Part shown: positions 7,879-17,056 of the stretch, piece after piece
How the letters are laid out: every line of letters starts with the position of its first letter
Numbering within the stretch: position 1 is the first letter of the stretch
Source: Lachnospiraceae bacterium
GTDB taxonomy: Bacteria > Bacillota > Clostridia > Lachnospirales > Lachnospiraceae
Direction of reading: 5' to 3'
Length of the DNA stretch: 64,000 nt
Assembly (NCBI GenBank): GCA_024403235.1
Contig: JAKSSF010000012.1
Coordinates: 1-64,000, forward strand
Program-made: the position numbers and the translations under genes
Notes under the pieces: model-generated
Told to the model about the DNA's origin: nothing
Seen by the model: the letters and a program-made list of their open reading frames with translations, nothing else
Database searches by the model: none

Positions 7879-8946
7879 ATGGCTATTACAGCAGCAATGG
7901 TAAAAGAATTAAGAGAAATGACCGGCGCAGGTATGATGGATTGTAAAAAAGCGCTTGGTGAAACTGATGGAGATATGGAAGCAGCAGTTGAGGTTTTAAG
8001 AAAATCCGGTGCCGCTAAAGTGGAAAAGAAAGCTAGCCGTATTGCAGCAGAAGGTATTGCTAAGGTTGCAGTATCAGGCAATACAGCAGTTGTTGTTGAA
8101 GTTAACTCAGAAACAGACTTCGTTGCTAAGAATGAAGTATTCCAGGAATTCGTACAGGGCGTTGCAGATAAAGCACTTGCTTCTTCTACAGATAAAGCCG
8201 GTGATGGGGAAGACTTATGCGCTATTCTTGATATGAAGGCTGAATTAGATGAAGCTACTTTGAAGATTGGTGAGAAATTATCTTTAAGAAGATTTGAAAA
8301 AGCAACCGGTGACGTAGTAGCAAGCTATATCCACGGTGGCGGTAGAATTGGTGTATTGGTAGCAGCTAACGGAGATGCTTCTGATGCAGCAAAAGAAGCT
8401 CTTACAAACGTAGCAATGCAGGTTGCAGCTATGAATCCTCAGTACATCAGCAGAGAAGAACTTTCTGCAGAACAGCTTGCAAAAGAAAAAGAAATCACAA
8501 TTGATTCTGCATTAAACGATCCTGCATCTCTTCCTAAACCAATTCAGAAGGAATTATACAAAAAGGTAAGAGAAGGTGGCTTATTCTCTGCAGAAGATGC
8601 AGCAGTTTTAGATGAAAAAGAAAATGACAAATATTTATACAACTTCTTATCTGCAGAAGCAAAAGCAAAACTTGCTGAATTAGCTATGGCTGACAAAGCA
8701 GCTTATGTAGAAAACAAGATTTTTGCAGGTCTTGTAGAAGGTCGTATTTCTAAACATTTGAAAGAAATCTGCTTATTAGATCAGGTTTATGTAAGAGCAG
8801 AAGACGGAAAACAGACTGTATCTGCTTACCTTGCATCTGTAAATAAAGCAATCACCGTCACAAAGATGATTCGTTTCGAAGTTGGTGAAGGTCTTGAAAA
8901 GAAAAATGAAGACTTTGCAGCAGAAGTTGCAGCACAGTTAGGCTAG
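7879..8946 (+). CDS. tsf: Translation elongation factor Ts, with an internal insertion
   Basis: EF-Ts recharges EF-Tu by releasing GDP. The 355-residue protein starts with the UBA-like domain (VKELREMTGAGMMDCKKALG) and the EF-Tu contact motif TDFVAKNEVF. It ends with SRKHLKE-like and CLLDQ segments of the core domain. It is longer than common EF-Ts (about 280-310 residues). The extra length appears between the core helix after QYISREELSAEQ and the FAGLVEGRISKHLKEICLLD segment, where about 45 additional residues are present. A GGAGAA site precedes the ATG. Confidence 0.96.
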   Translation: MAITAAMVKELREMTGAGMMDCKKALGETDGDMEAAVEVLRKSGAAKVEKKASRIAAEGIAKVAVSGNTAVVVEVNSETDFVAKNEVFQEFVQGVADKALASSTDKAGDGEDLCAILDMKAELDEATLKIGEKLSLRRFEKATGDVVASYIHGGGRIGVLVAANGDASDAAKEALTNVAMQVAAMNPQYISREELSAEQLAKEKEITIDSALNDPASLPKPIQKELYKKVREGGLFSAEDAAVLDEKENDKYLYNFLSAEAKAKLAELAMADKAAYVENKIFAGLVEGRISKHLKEICLLDQVYVRAEDGKQTVSAYLASVNKAITVTKMIRFEVGEGLEKKNEDFAAEVAAQLG

Positions 8947-8987
8947 TCTAAAATCTTTCGCAAGATAGATAAGAGAAAAGAAAACTT

Positions 8988-9034
8988 AAAACCTTGTAGT
9001 GAAGGAATTCCTTGGCTACAAGGTTTTCTTTTTG
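8988..9034 (+). terminator. Intrinsic terminator after tsf
   Basis: A perfect 12-bp stem pairs AAAACCTTGTAG (8988-8999) with CTACAAGGTTTT (9016-9027), followed by TCTTTTTG. It ends the rpsB-tsf transcript. Confidence 0.9.
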
Positions 9035-9043
9035 CCCTTTTTA

Positions 9044-9072
9044 TTGTCATTTGAGGGAAGAATTGCTATCAT
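9044..9072 (+). promoter_or_regulatory. Promoter for the sirtuin gene
   Basis: TTGTCA (9044-9049), 17-bp spacer, TATCAT (9067-9072), directly downstream of the tsf terminator and 43 nt before the sirtuin ATG. Confidence 0.6.
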
Positions 9073-9115
9073 AGATTAGAAGGTTTTGTAGGTTATCCAA
9101 AATGGAGGTGTGTAC

Positions 9116-9862
9116 ATGAGTTTTGAAGAACGGTTAGCAGATTTACAAAATAGAATAAACGCAAGTAATCGAATCGTATTCTTTGGAGGAGCCGGTGTAT
9201 CTACAGAGTCTGGAATACCGGATTTTAGAAGTAAAGATGGATTATATAACCAGCATGATGTTCGCTTTGATCAATATTCTCCGGAGTATTTATTAAGCCA
9301 CAGTTGCTTAAGAGACCATCCGGAGGTGTTTTATGAGTTTTCCAGACAGAAACTGGATGGGAGAGGTATTTTACCCAATGTAACCCATTTGAAACTGGCA
9401 GAACTAGAGCAAGCTGGAAAACTACTTGCCGTTATTACCCAAAATATAGATGGACTACATCAAAAGGCGGGTAGCAAGAAGGTATTTGAGGTACATGGCA
9501 CTATGCTTCGAAATTACTGTGAAAGCTGTGGGAAAGAGTATCCGGAAGATTATATCTTCGAAACCAGTGATCCCATTCCCAGATGTACCTGTGGTGGAAA
9601 GGTTAGACCGGATGTAACCTTGTATGAAGAGTCCTTGCCTGAAAAAGCCTGGCGGGGCGCCATAGAGGCACTTTCTAAGGCGGATATGCTAATTGTGGGA
9701 GGTACATCTTTAACGGTGTATCCCGCCAGCAATCTAGTACGAGAATATACCGGTGAGAATATGGTACTGATTAATCGAGACCAAACAGCCTATGATCATT
9801 ATGCAGACTTAATTTTCCATGAAGGCTTGGGAGAAGTATTTAGTAAAATTGTGGTTTCATAA
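9116..9862 (+). CDS. NAD-dependent protein deacylase of the Sir2 family
   Basis: Sirtuins remove acyl groups from lysines using NAD+. The 248-residue protein shows the NAD-binding motifs FFGGAGVSTESGIPDFRS and TQNIDGLHQKAG, the catalytic His in FEVHGT, and a Cys4 zinc module (CESCG, then RCTCGGKVRPDVTLYEE). This is a class U/bacterial CobB-like layout. I choose the ATG at 9116 because GGAGG lies seven bases upstream; a GTG two codons earlier is too close to that site. The DUF1015 gene follows 43 bases after the stop. Confidence 0.95.
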   Translation: MSFEERLADLQNRINASNRIVFFGGAGVSTESGIPDFRSKDGLYNQHDVRFDQYSPEYLLSHSCLRDHPEVFYEFSRQKLDGRGILPNVTHLKLAELEQAGKLLAVITQNIDGLHQKAGSKKVFEVHGTMLRNYCESCGKEYPEDYIFETSDPIPRCTCGGKVRPDVTLYEESLPEKAWRGAIEALSKADMLIVGGTSLTVYPASNLVREYTGENMVLINRDQTAYDHYADLIFHEGLGEVFSKIVVS

Positions 9863-9905
9863 AGAATCAATCGTAGTGAAGTATATAAAAAGATCGGAGC
9901 AGGGA

Positions 9906-11216
9906 ATGCAAGACATTTGTAAAACAATAGGATTTTATCCGACAGATATTTTATTACCTAAAGATGTAGACATGGAAAAATGGGCAGTGGTAGCCTGTGA
10001 TCAGTTTACCTCCCAACCGGAATATTGGGAACAGGTGGACTCTTTTGTGGGAGATGCACCATCTACCTATCATGTGGTTTTGCCTGAGGTGTATTTACAG
10101 GCATCTGATGTGGAGGAAAAAATTGAAGCCATTAATCAGACTATGGATGCTTATTTGAAAGATACTATATTCCAAAGCTATCCGGATGCGCTGATTTATA
10201 TTGAACGAGTTCAGTCGGATGGAAAAATTCGTCATGGAATCATTGGCATGGTGGATTTGGAATGCTATGACTTTACACCGGGAAATGATGCGTTGATTCG
10301 CGCGACGGAAGGCACCGTTTTGTCCAGAATTCCACCCCGTGTAAAGGTGCGCCAAAATGCACCTTTGGAATTTCCCCATGTGATGCTTCTCATAGATGAT
10401 CCAAGCAGAAATATTATAGAAGGCTTGTCTCAGGTAGAAAAGAAAAAATTGTATGAAACTGACCTGATGCAGGGGGGCGGAAAAATATCAGGGTATCTTC
10501 TGTCCAAAGAGCAAAATGAAAAAGTCCTGCAGGGACTAGTTGGAATCTGTACCAGTGAGGAAATGAAAAAGAAATATGGCATAGATACAAGATCCCCTAT
10601 GCTATTTGCAGTGGGAGATGGAAACCATTCCTTGGCAACAGCTAAACAATGCTATGAGAACGAGAAGAAACAATTCCCACAGGAAAAGTGGGGAAACTTA
10701 AAAAGTCGGTATGCACTGGTAGAAATTGTCAATACCATGGATGATGCATTGGGATTTGAACCTATTCATAGAACTGTCTTTTCTACCAGGCCGGAAGAAC
10801 TTCTGCAGGGACTTTTAGAGTATTTTCCCGGAAGCTTTTTGGCAGAAAAAAGTATGTCACAAAAAGAGCTTGCACAACAATATCCGGAGGCTCAGTTCAT
10901 CACCTTCGTACATGCTAAACAACAAGGCATTGTAGTCATTCCAAAACCCACCAGCCAACTGGCAGTGGGAACCTTGCAACAGTATTTGGATGAGGTGGCT
11001 TCTAAGCAATATTTGGAAGTGGATTATATTCATGGAGAAGAAGTTGCCTATGCTTTGGGCACCAAGCCCTATAATATTTCTTTTCTTTTACCGGCCATGC
11101 AAAAAGAAGATTTATTTAAAACCGTTATGATAGATGGAGTGCTTCCCAGAAAGACTTTTTCCATGGGGCATGCGCAGGATAAACGGTACTATATGGAAGG
11201 CAGAAAGATAAAGTAA
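9906..11216 (+). CDS. DUF1015 family protein
   Basis: The 436-residue protein from the ATG at 9906 matches the DUF1015 pattern: VVACDQFTSQPEYW near the N-terminus, FAVGDGNHSLATAKQCYE in the middle, and LPRKTFSMGHAQDKRYYMEG at the end. Some members occur with serine or amino-acid metabolism genes, but the biochemical role is unproven. The open frame extends upstream into the sirtuin gene. The start is placed by a GGAGCAGGG site. It is likely cotranscribed with the sirtuin gene. Confidence 0.85.
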   Translation: MQDICKTIGFYPTDILLPKDVDMEKWAVVACDQFTSQPEYWEQVDSFVGDAPSTYHVVLPEVYLQASDVEEKIEAINQTMDAYLKDTIFQSYPDALIYIERVQSDGKIRHGIIGMVDLECYDFTPGNDALIRATEGTVLSRIPPRVKVRQNAPLEFPHVMLLIDDPSRNIIEGLSQVEKKKLYETDLMQGGGKISGYLLSKEQNEKVLQGLVGICTSEEMKKKYGIDTRSPMLFAVGDGNHSLATAKQCYENEKKQFPQEKWGNLKSRYALVEIVNTMDDALGFEPIHRTVFSTRPEELLQGLLEYFPGSFLAEKSMSQKELAQQYPEAQFITFVHAKQQGIVVIPKPTSQLAVGTLQQYLDEVASKQYLEVDYIHGEEVAYALGTKPYNISFLLPAMQKEDLFKTVMIDGVLPRKTFSMGHAQDKRYYMEGRKIK

Positions 11217-11219
11217 ATA

Positions 11220-11249
11220 TTGCAATACTCTGTAAAGAAATGATATACT
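11220..11249 (+). promoter_or_regulatory. Promoter for the polysaccharide deacetylase gene
   Basis: TTGCAA (11220-11225), 18-bp spacer, TATACT (11244-11249), located 33 nt before the start codon at 11282. Confidence 0.55.
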
Positions 11250-11281
11250 AAGATGAAGCAGTGCTATTTGCGAGGTATTTT

Positions 11282-12178
11282 ATGTCAGAGGATAGAAGAA
11301 GACGAGTGCAGCGTCTAAAAAAGCTGATAATTTTTACCTTGATTGTTTTTCTGATACTGCCCTTGGTTCTTTGTGGTTTTTTGTTTTATAAAGTATTCAG
11401 TTTAGAAAAACAACTGGATAGGATGGAGCAACTGCTGCAGACCAAAATCGAAACCCAAAAGGTGGAAATGGCAAAGGCCTACACCCTTCCCGCAGAAGAG
11501 CCGGAGGAGGAAGAAGAGGAGAAACCAGCCGAGCCGGATGTTGGGAGGAAGGTATATTTAACCTTTGACGATGGTCCCAGTGCCAATACCAATGCCATTT
11601 TAGATGTTTTAGCGCAGTACAATGTGAAGGCGACTTTCTTCGTGACTGCTACCAATGCAGATGCTTACGGAGATTGCTACAAGAGAATTGTAGAAGAAGG
11701 GCATTCCATAGGAATTCATTCTTACAGTCATATTTATCAGGAGATTTATAGTTCTTTAGAAAATTATCAAGCGGATTTTAATCGACTGCAGGAGTTCTTA
11801 AAAGAAAAAACCGGACAGGATGTAAAGATTTGCCGTTTTCCCGGTGGTAGTTCCAATACGGTAAGCCGTGTACCTATGAATGAGATTATTGACTGGGTTA
11901 CGGAAGAAGGCTTTGTCTATTATGATTGGAATGTATCAGGAGGAGATGCGGATAATAGTTATGTCAGCGCCCAGAAGATTTATGAAAGTACAATTCAGGG
12001 TGTATCTGAACATACCAATGTACATGTACTTTTGCATGATTCCGGAAATAAAACCAGTACGGTGGAGGCCTTGCCTCTTATCATAGAAGAAATTTTAAAT
12101 ATGGAGGATACTGCATTGTTGCCTATCACAGAAGTGAGTACACCAATTCAGCATTCTGTCATTACGAAAGAGTATTAA
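11282..12178 (+). CDS. Membrane-anchored polysaccharide deacetylase (NodB/CE4 family)
   Basis: A 298-residue protein with an N-terminal membrane helix (about residues 14-37), an acidic linker (EEPEEEEEEKPAEP) and a CE4 domain. All five CE4 motifs are visible: TFDDGPS, HSYSH, RFPGGSSN, DWNVSGGD and VLLHDSG. These hold the catalytic Asp, the metal-binding Asp-His-His triad and the substrate loop. Such enzymes remove acetyl groups from peptidoglycan or other amino sugars outside the cell. The ATG at 11282 is preceded by GCGAGG. Confidence 0.92.
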   Translation: MSEDRRRRVQRLKKLIIFTLIVFLILPLVLCGFLFYKVFSLEKQLDRMEQLLQTKIETQKVEMAKAYTLPAEEPEEEEEEKPAEPDVGRKVYLTFDDGPSANTNAILDVLAQYNVKATFFVTATNADAYGDCYKRIVEEGHSIGIHSYSHIYQEIYSSLENYQADFNRLQEFLKEKTGQDVKICRFPGGSSNTVSRVPMNEIIDWVTEEGFVYYDWNVSGGDADNSYVSAQKIYESTIQGVSEHTNVHVLLHDSGNKTSTVEALPLIIEEILNMEDTALLPITEVSTPIQHSVITKEY

Positions 12179-12202
12179 AAAACAAAATGGAGGAAAAAAG
12201 AA

Positions 12203-12892
12203 ATGGGATTTTTTCAGGATTTGAAAGAAGATTTATCACAGGCAGTAAATGAGATTATGCCGGAAGAGGAAATGGGCGGTGAAGCTGTTGCAGAAGAAAC
12301 TGTACAGGCAGTGGTAGAACCAGTTGTAGAGCCGGTTATGCCGGTAGTAGAACCTGTGGTTCAGCCAAGCTATGAAGAAGTTTATGAACCTAAAAAGGAG
12401 TCTATCTTTAACCAGCCTGTTGCAGTAGATGAAACAGCAACTATTACATCTTGTATGATTATCAATGGTGATATTAGTTCACAGGGATCTTTAGATTTAG
12501 TTGGTAATGTAACCGGTAATGTAAATATTTTAGGAAAATTAAGTATTACCGGTAATATACAGGGTGACTCACAGGCAGCAGAAATTTATGCAGAAGGTGC
12601 TAAAATTACCGGCGAAGTCAGAAGCCAGGGCAGCGTAAAAGTTGGTCACGATACTGTTATCATTGGTAATATTTATGCTACAAGTGCAGTAATTGCAGGT
12701 GCTGTAAAAGGTGATATCGATGTAAGAGGTCCTATTATCTTAGATACCTCCGCAATTGTTATGGGTAATATCAAATCTAAATCCGTACAGATTAACAACG
12801 GTGCTGTAATTGAAGGTTTATGTTCACAGTGCTACGCAGAAGTAAATCCTACTTCTTTCTTTGATGAGATTAAGAAAAACGGACGTAGATAG
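12203..12892 (+). CDS. Bactofilin (DUF583) with long N-terminal extension
   Basis: Bactofilins are small beta-helical cytoskeletal proteins that polymerise without nucleotides. The 229-residue protein has an acidic, Val/Pro/Glu-rich N-terminal extension (residues 1-75) and a bactofilin core of repeated Gly-x-hydrophobic turns (about 82-205; for example GSLDLVGNVTGNVNILGKLS and GNIQGDSQAAEIYAEG). It lies just upstream of pyrH-frr and probably organises cell-envelope or division enzymes. The function is inferred from family only. A TGGAGGAAA site precedes the ATG. Confidence 0.88.
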   Translation: MGFFQDLKEDLSQAVNEIMPEEEMGGEAVAEETVQAVVEPVVEPVMPVVEPVVQPSYEEVYEPKKESIFNQPVAVDETATITSCMIINGDISSQGSLDLVGNVTGNVNILGKLSITGNIQGDSQAAEIYAEGAKITGEVRSQGSVKVGHDTVIIGNIYATSAVIAGAVKGDIDVRGPIILDTSAIVMGNIKSKSVQINNGAVIEGLCSQCYAEVNPTSFFDEIKKNGRR

Positions 12893-12901
12893 GAGTTTTG
12901 T

Positions 12902-13597
12902 ATGAAACGAATCTTATTAAAGCTTTCCGGAGAGGCTTTGGCAGGGGATAAGAAAACCGGCTTTGATGAGCCTACTGTACGCGCTGTGGCTTTACAGGTA
13001 AAAGAACTGGTGGATGCAGGTGTACAGGTTGGTATTGTTATCGGTGGCGGTAACTTCTGGCGAGGCAGAAGCAGTGAAAATATTGATCGCACCAAGGCAG
13101 ATCAGATTGGTATGTTAGCTACAGTGATGAACTGTATTTATGTCTCTGAAATTTTCCGTTCAGTAGGTATGATGACCAATATTTTGACACCTTTTGAATG
13201 TGGTTCTTTTACGAAATTGTTTTCTAAGGACAGAGCTAACAAATATTTCGAAAAAGGTATGGTAGTATTTTTCGCAGGCGGAACAGGACACCCTTATTTC
13301 TCTACAGATACAGGGGTAGTGCTTCGCGCTATTGAGGTGGAAGCAGAAGTGATTCTGTTGGCAAAGGCTGTAGATGGGGTATATGATGACGATCCCAGAA
13401 CCAATCCCAATGCAAAGAAATATGCAGAAGTATCTATCCAGGAAGTCATTGATAAGAATTTACAGGTAGTGGATATGACCGCTTCTATTTTGGCCAAAGA
13501 CAATAAAATGCCTATGTGGGTATTTGGATTGAATGAAGAGAACAGTATTGTGAATACTGTAAATGGAAATTTCACGGGCACCAAGGTTTTGGTGTAA
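12902..13597 (+). CDS. pyrH: UMP kinase
   Basis: Bacterial UMP kinase makes UDP from UMP with ATP and belongs to the amino acid kinase fold. The 231-residue protein has normal length and motifs: KRILLKLSGEAL at the N-terminus, VGIVIGGGNFWRGR for phosphate binding, and the nucleotide loop AKAVDGVYDDDPRTNPNAKK. The gene starts ten bases after the bactofilin stop, and frr follows, which is the widespread pyrH-frr pair. Confidence 0.97.
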   Translation: MKRILLKLSGEALAGDKKTGFDEPTVRAVALQVKELVDAGVQVGIVIGGGNFWRGRSSENIDRTKADQIGMLATVMNCIYVSEIFRSVGMMTNILTPFECGSFTKLFSKDRANKYFEKGMVVFFAGGTGHPYFSTDTGVVLRAIEVEAEVILLAKAVDGVYDDDPRTNPNAKKYAEVSIQEVIDKNLQVVDMTASILAKDNKMPMWVFGLNEENSIVNTVNGNFTGTKVLV

Positions 13598-13610
13598 AGG
13601 GGAGGAACTT

Positions 13611-14162
13611 ATGGACGCAAGATTACAAGTATATGATGATAAAATGAAAAAAGCCTATGACTTTTTATTGGCAGATTACCAGACCATCCGTGCAGGTCGT
13701 GCCAATCCACATGTATTGGATAAATTGAGAGTAGATTACTATGGAACACCTACTCCTATCCAGCAGGTTGGTAACATTTCTGTACCGGAACCAAGAATGA
13801 TTCAGATTGCTCCTTGGGAAAAGAATTTAATCAGAGATATTGAAAAGGCAATTTTAGCCAGTGATATCGGCATTACACCGAATAATGACGGTTCCGTGAT
13901 TCGTTTGGTATTCCCGGAATTGACAGAGGAACGCAGAAAAGAATTGGTGAAGGATGTAAAGAAAAAAGGGGAAGAAGCAAAGGTTGCTGTTCGTAACATT
14001 AGACGAGATGGTAACGATGCTTTCAAAAAACTGGTAAAAGAAGAAGTTTCTGAGGATGAAGTAAAGGATTTGCAGGATAAACTTCAGAAAATGACAGATA
14101 AATATATTAAGGATGTTGATGCTGCCGTTGATGAGAAATCCAAAGAAATTTTAACTGTTTAG
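13611..14162 (+). CDS. frr: Ribosome recycling factor
   Basis: The 183-residue protein has RRF signatures: YQTIRAGRANPHVLDKLRVD, YYGTPTPIQQVGNISVPEPR and the C-terminal helices VRNIRRDGNDAFKKLVKEE. With EF-G it splits post-termination ribosomes. The frame is open upstream into pyrH, but the ATG at 13611 has a GGGGAGGA site and gives the family's usual length. A compact terminator follows immediately. Confidence 0.97.
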   Translation: MDARLQVYDDKMKKAYDFLLADYQTIRAGRANPHVLDKLRVDYYGTPTPIQQVGNISVPEPRMIQIAPWEKNLIRDIEKAILASDIGITPNNDGSVIRLVFPELTEERRKELVKDVKKKGEEAKVAVRNIRRDGNDAFKKLVKEEVSEDEVKDLQDKLQKMTDKYIKDVDAAVDEKSKEILTV

Positions 14163-14175
14163 TATACGTGTGAAG

Positions 14176-14200
14176 AGGGGACAGTTTTCTGTCCCCTTTT
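14176..14200 (+). terminator. Intrinsic terminator after frr
   Basis: An 8-bp stem AGGGGACA (14176-14183) pairs with TGTCCCCT (14190-14197) and runs into TTTT. It separates the bactofilin-pyrH-frr group from uppS. Confidence 0.85.
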
Positions 14201-14268
14201 ATGTATAAGATGAGTTTGGCGCAAAGGGTGCCTAAGAGAAACATTTCCAAAAGAAAGGTGAAAGGAAA

Positions 14269-14979
14269 ATGAGTATTCCAAAGCATGTAGCCATTATTTT
14301 AGATGGAAACGGAAGATGGGCAAAGAAAAGAGGTCTTCCCAGAAATATGGGACATATTCAAGGGGCAAAAACAGTAGAGGATATTTGCGAGATTGCCTAT
14401 AATATGGGAATTCAGTATTTGACGGTGTATGCCTTCTCTACAGAAAATTGGGCCAGACCGAAGGACGAAGTAGATGCCCTAATGGGACTGCTTCGTAATT
14501 ATATGAAAAACTGTATCAAAAGAGCTTCTAAGAATAATATGTGTGTTCGTGTGATTGGAGACAAATCTCGTCTGGCACCGGATATTATAGAAAGCATTGC
14601 ACAACTGGAAGAAGCAACGAAAGACAATACCGGATTACATTTTCAGATTGCAATTAACTATGGTGGCAGAGACGAGATGCTTCGTGCGGTAAAAGCAGTA
14701 GGGGAAAAGGTTGCCAAAGGAGAATTGGACGCTTCTGAGATTACAGAAGAAACCATTGCGGCCCATTTGGATACGGCAGGATTACCGGATCCGGATCTTT
14801 TGATTCGTACCTGTAATGAACAGAGAATTTCCAACTTCCTATTGTGGCAGTTGGCTTATACAGAACTGTATTTTACACCCGTACCCTGGCCAGATTTTTC
14901 CAAAGAAGAATTGGAAAAGGCAGTGGAAGCCTACCAAAGCAGAGATAGAAGATTCGGTGGCTTAAAAGAAGAGTCGTAA
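14269..14979 (+). CDS. uppS: Undecaprenyl diphosphate synthase (cis-prenyltransferase)
   Basis: The enzyme builds the C55 lipid carrier for peptidoglycan and wall polymers. The 236-residue protein carries the motifs VAIILDGNGRWAKKRGLPR (catalytic Asp), LTVYAFSTENWARP, INYGGRDEM and DLLIRTCNEQRISNFLLWQ. The last normally reads RTSGE-RxSNFLLWQ, so Ser-Gly is replaced by Cys-Asn here. The site AAAGGTGAAAGGA precedes the ATG. It begins the uppS-cdsA-dxr-rseP envelope cluster. Confidence 0.96.
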   Translation: MSIPKHVAIILDGNGRWAKKRGLPRNMGHIQGAKTVEDICEIAYNMGIQYLTVYAFSTENWARPKDEVDALMGLLRNYMKNCIKRASKNNMCVRVIGDKSRLAPDIIESIAQLEEATKDNTGLHFQIAINYGGRDEMLRAVKAVGEKVAKGELDASEITEETIAAHLDTAGLPDPDLLIRTCNEQRISNFLLWQLAYTELYFTPVPWPDFSKEELEKAVEAYQSRDRRFGGLKEES

Positions 14980-14994
14980 AAAAGGAGAAGTAAC

Positions 14995-15807
14995 ATGTTA
15001 GCAAAAAGAGTTATCAGCGGCATCGGTCTGGTTATTCTGGCATTAATTGTATTGATCAGCGGAGGTCCCATTCTTGCCCTTACCTTGTGTGCCATATCTT
15101 TAGTTGGTTTTCATGAACTATGCAAGGCTTGTGGTATATTACAGGAAAAAGGGAATACATTAGAGATAAGCGGGTATATATTTATTCTGCTGTATTACGC
15201 TTTGTTGTATTTTACAACCGATAATCAGTATTTGATTTTAACTGCAGTGTTTGCCATGTTAGTGATGTTAGGGATTTATGTGTTTACCTTTCCTAAAATT
15301 CACGCCAATCAGGTGATGGCAGCAGTATTTTCCTTTGCCTACGCACCGGTGATGTTTTCTTTTATTTATTTGATCCGAAATTTGGACCACGGGGTATATT
15401 TGGTTTGGTTTGTCTTTATTGCGTCCTGGGTTAGTGATACCTGCGCTTTCTTTGTAGGGATTATGCTTGGAAAACATAAACTGGCACCGGTTTTAAGCCC
15501 TAAGAAGTCTATGGAAGGCTCTGTAGGTGGTATTTTAGGCTCTGCTGTGGTAGGAGCGCTATTTGGCGGCATTATTTTAATGCCATTGGTGGAAAACCCG
15601 AATATTATCTGGATTTGTGCATTGCTTGGTGGTATTGGCAGTGTGATTTCCCAGATTGGGGATTTGGCCGCTTCTGCCATTAAAAGAGATCATGAGATTA
15701 AGGATTATGGCAATTTGATTCCGGGACATGGTGGCATTTTAGACCGTTTTGATAGTGTGTTAGTAACTGCACCCATTATTTATTTCCTTTGTATCTTTTG
15801 GATTTAA
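14995..15807 (+). CDS. cdsA: Phosphatidate cytidylyltransferase
   Basis: CdsA makes CDP-diacylglycerol for phospholipid synthesis in the membrane. The 270-residue protein is strongly hydrophobic with about seven to eight membrane segments. It ends with the CdsA signature SQIGDLAASAIKRDHEIKD followed by YGNLIPGHGGILDRFDSVL. KKSMEGSVGG matches the other conserved loop. It starts 15 bases after uppS with an AAAGGAG site. Confidence 0.96.
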   Translation: MLAKRVISGIGLVILALIVLISGGPILALTLCAISLVGFHELCKACGILQEKGNTLEISGYIFILLYYALLYFTTDNQYLILTAVFAMLVMLGIYVFTFPKIHANQVMAAVFSFAYAPVMFSFIYLIRNLDHGVYLVWFVFIASWVSDTCAFFVGIMLGKHKLAPVLSPKKSMEGSVGGILGSAVVGALFGGIILMPLVENPNIIWICALLGGIGSVISQIGDLAASAIKRDHEIKDYGNLIPGHGGILDRFDSVLVTAPIIYFLCIFWI

Positions 15808-15850
15808 GTTGGAAAAAGTAACTGTTCAAGTATAGAGAAAAGAGTATAGC

Positions 15851-17002
15851 ATGAAAAAGATAGCGATTCTCGGTTCTACCGGTTCCATTGGCACTCAAAC
15901 CTTGGAAATCGTAGACCATTATGGAGAGGATTTGGATGTCTGCGCTTTGGCAGCAGGCAGCAATATAGAAAAATTAGAGGAACAGATTCGAAAGTACCGC
16001 CCCAGACTGGCGGCTCTTTGGAGCGAAAAAGCTTGTGAGGAACTTCGTGTGAAAGTTGCTGATTTACCAGTAAAAGTGGTTTGTGGAATGGAAGGGCTTT
16101 TGGAAATTGCCACCATGGAGGAATCAGAAGTACTGGTTACTGCCATCGTGGGAATGATAGGTATTCGCCCTACCATAGCAGCTATAGAAGCAGGAAAAAC
16201 CATTGCCTTAGCGAATAAAGAAACCCTGGTAACTGCAGGCCATATTATTATGCCTTTGGCAGCAAAGAAAGGGGTTCCTATTTTACCGGTAGATAGTGAG
16301 CACAGTGCGATTTTCCAGTCTATGCAGGGAGAAAAAAGAGAACAGGTAGAAAAGATTTTAATTACCGCATCCGGTGGACCCTTCCGTGGAAAAACCAGAG
16401 CGGAAATGGCTTCTATGCAGGTAGAAGATGCCTTAAAGCACCCCAATTGGTCTATGGGAAGAAAGATTACCATTGATTCCTCTACCTTGGTAAATAAAGG
16501 CTTAGAGGTAATCGAGGCGAAGTGGTTGTTTGATGTGGAGTTAGACCAGATTCAGGTAGTAGTGCACCCACAGAGTATTATTCATTCTATGGTCCAGTAT
16601 GTGGATGGGGGTATTATGGCACAGCTTGGTACTCCGGATATGAAATTGCCTATTCAGTATGCCTTATTCTATCCGGATAGACGGCCTATGGATGGAAAAA
16701 GAGTAGATTTTTATGATTTGGCACAGATTACCTTTGAAGCGCCGGATTTGGAAAATTTCCCCGGCTTGGCATTGGCTTATAAAGCGGCAAAAATCGGCGG
16801 TTCTATGCCAACGGTTTTAAATGCTGCCAATGAAAAGGCAGTGGAACTGTTCTTAAATAGAAAGCTTTCCTACCTTGGTATTACGGATGCAATTGCCCAG
16901 GCGATGGAATCTCATAAGGCTATTCTGAATCCTTCTGTAGAGGAAATCTTGCAGACCCAGAAGGAAAGTGAAGAAGCTGTTTTGCGTTTGGCAAATGTCT
17001 AG
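15851..17002 (+). CDS. dxr: 1-deoxy-D-xylulose 5-phosphate reductoisomerase
   Basis: Dxr catalyses the first committed step of the MEP pathway, making MEP from DXP with NADPH. The 383-residue protein has the nucleotide motif ILGSTGSIGTQTLEIV, the ALANKETLVTAG segment, the metal-binding VDSEHSAIFQ, the ITASGGPFR loop and HPNWSMGRKITIDSSTLVNK (split here at 20). Length is normal. ispG of the same pathway lies about 4 kb downstream. The ATG is preceded by a weak GAGTATAGC stretch. Confidence 0.96.
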   Translation: MKKIAILGSTGSIGTQTLEIVDHYGEDLDVCALAAGSNIEKLEEQIRKYRPRLAALWSEKACEELRVKVADLPVKVVCGMEGLLEIATMEESEVLVTAIVGMIGIRPTIAAIEAGKTIALANKETLVTAGHIIMPLAAKKGVPILPVDSEHSAIFQSMQGEKREQVEKILITASGGPFRGKTRAEMASMQVEDALKHPNWSMGRKITIDSSTLVNKGLEVIEAKWLFDVELDQIQVVVHPQSIIHSMVQYVDGGIMAQLGTPDMKLPIQYALFYPDRRPMDGKRVDFYDLAQITFEAPDLENFPGLALAYKAAKIGGSMPTVLNAANEKAVELFLNRKLSYLGITDAIAQAMESHKAILNPSVEEILQTQKESEEAVLRLANV

Positions 17003-17056
17003 ACTTTGGGCAAAAAAGGAAAGTAGCTAGTAGAGTTAGAGGAGTAAGAGAAAAAA

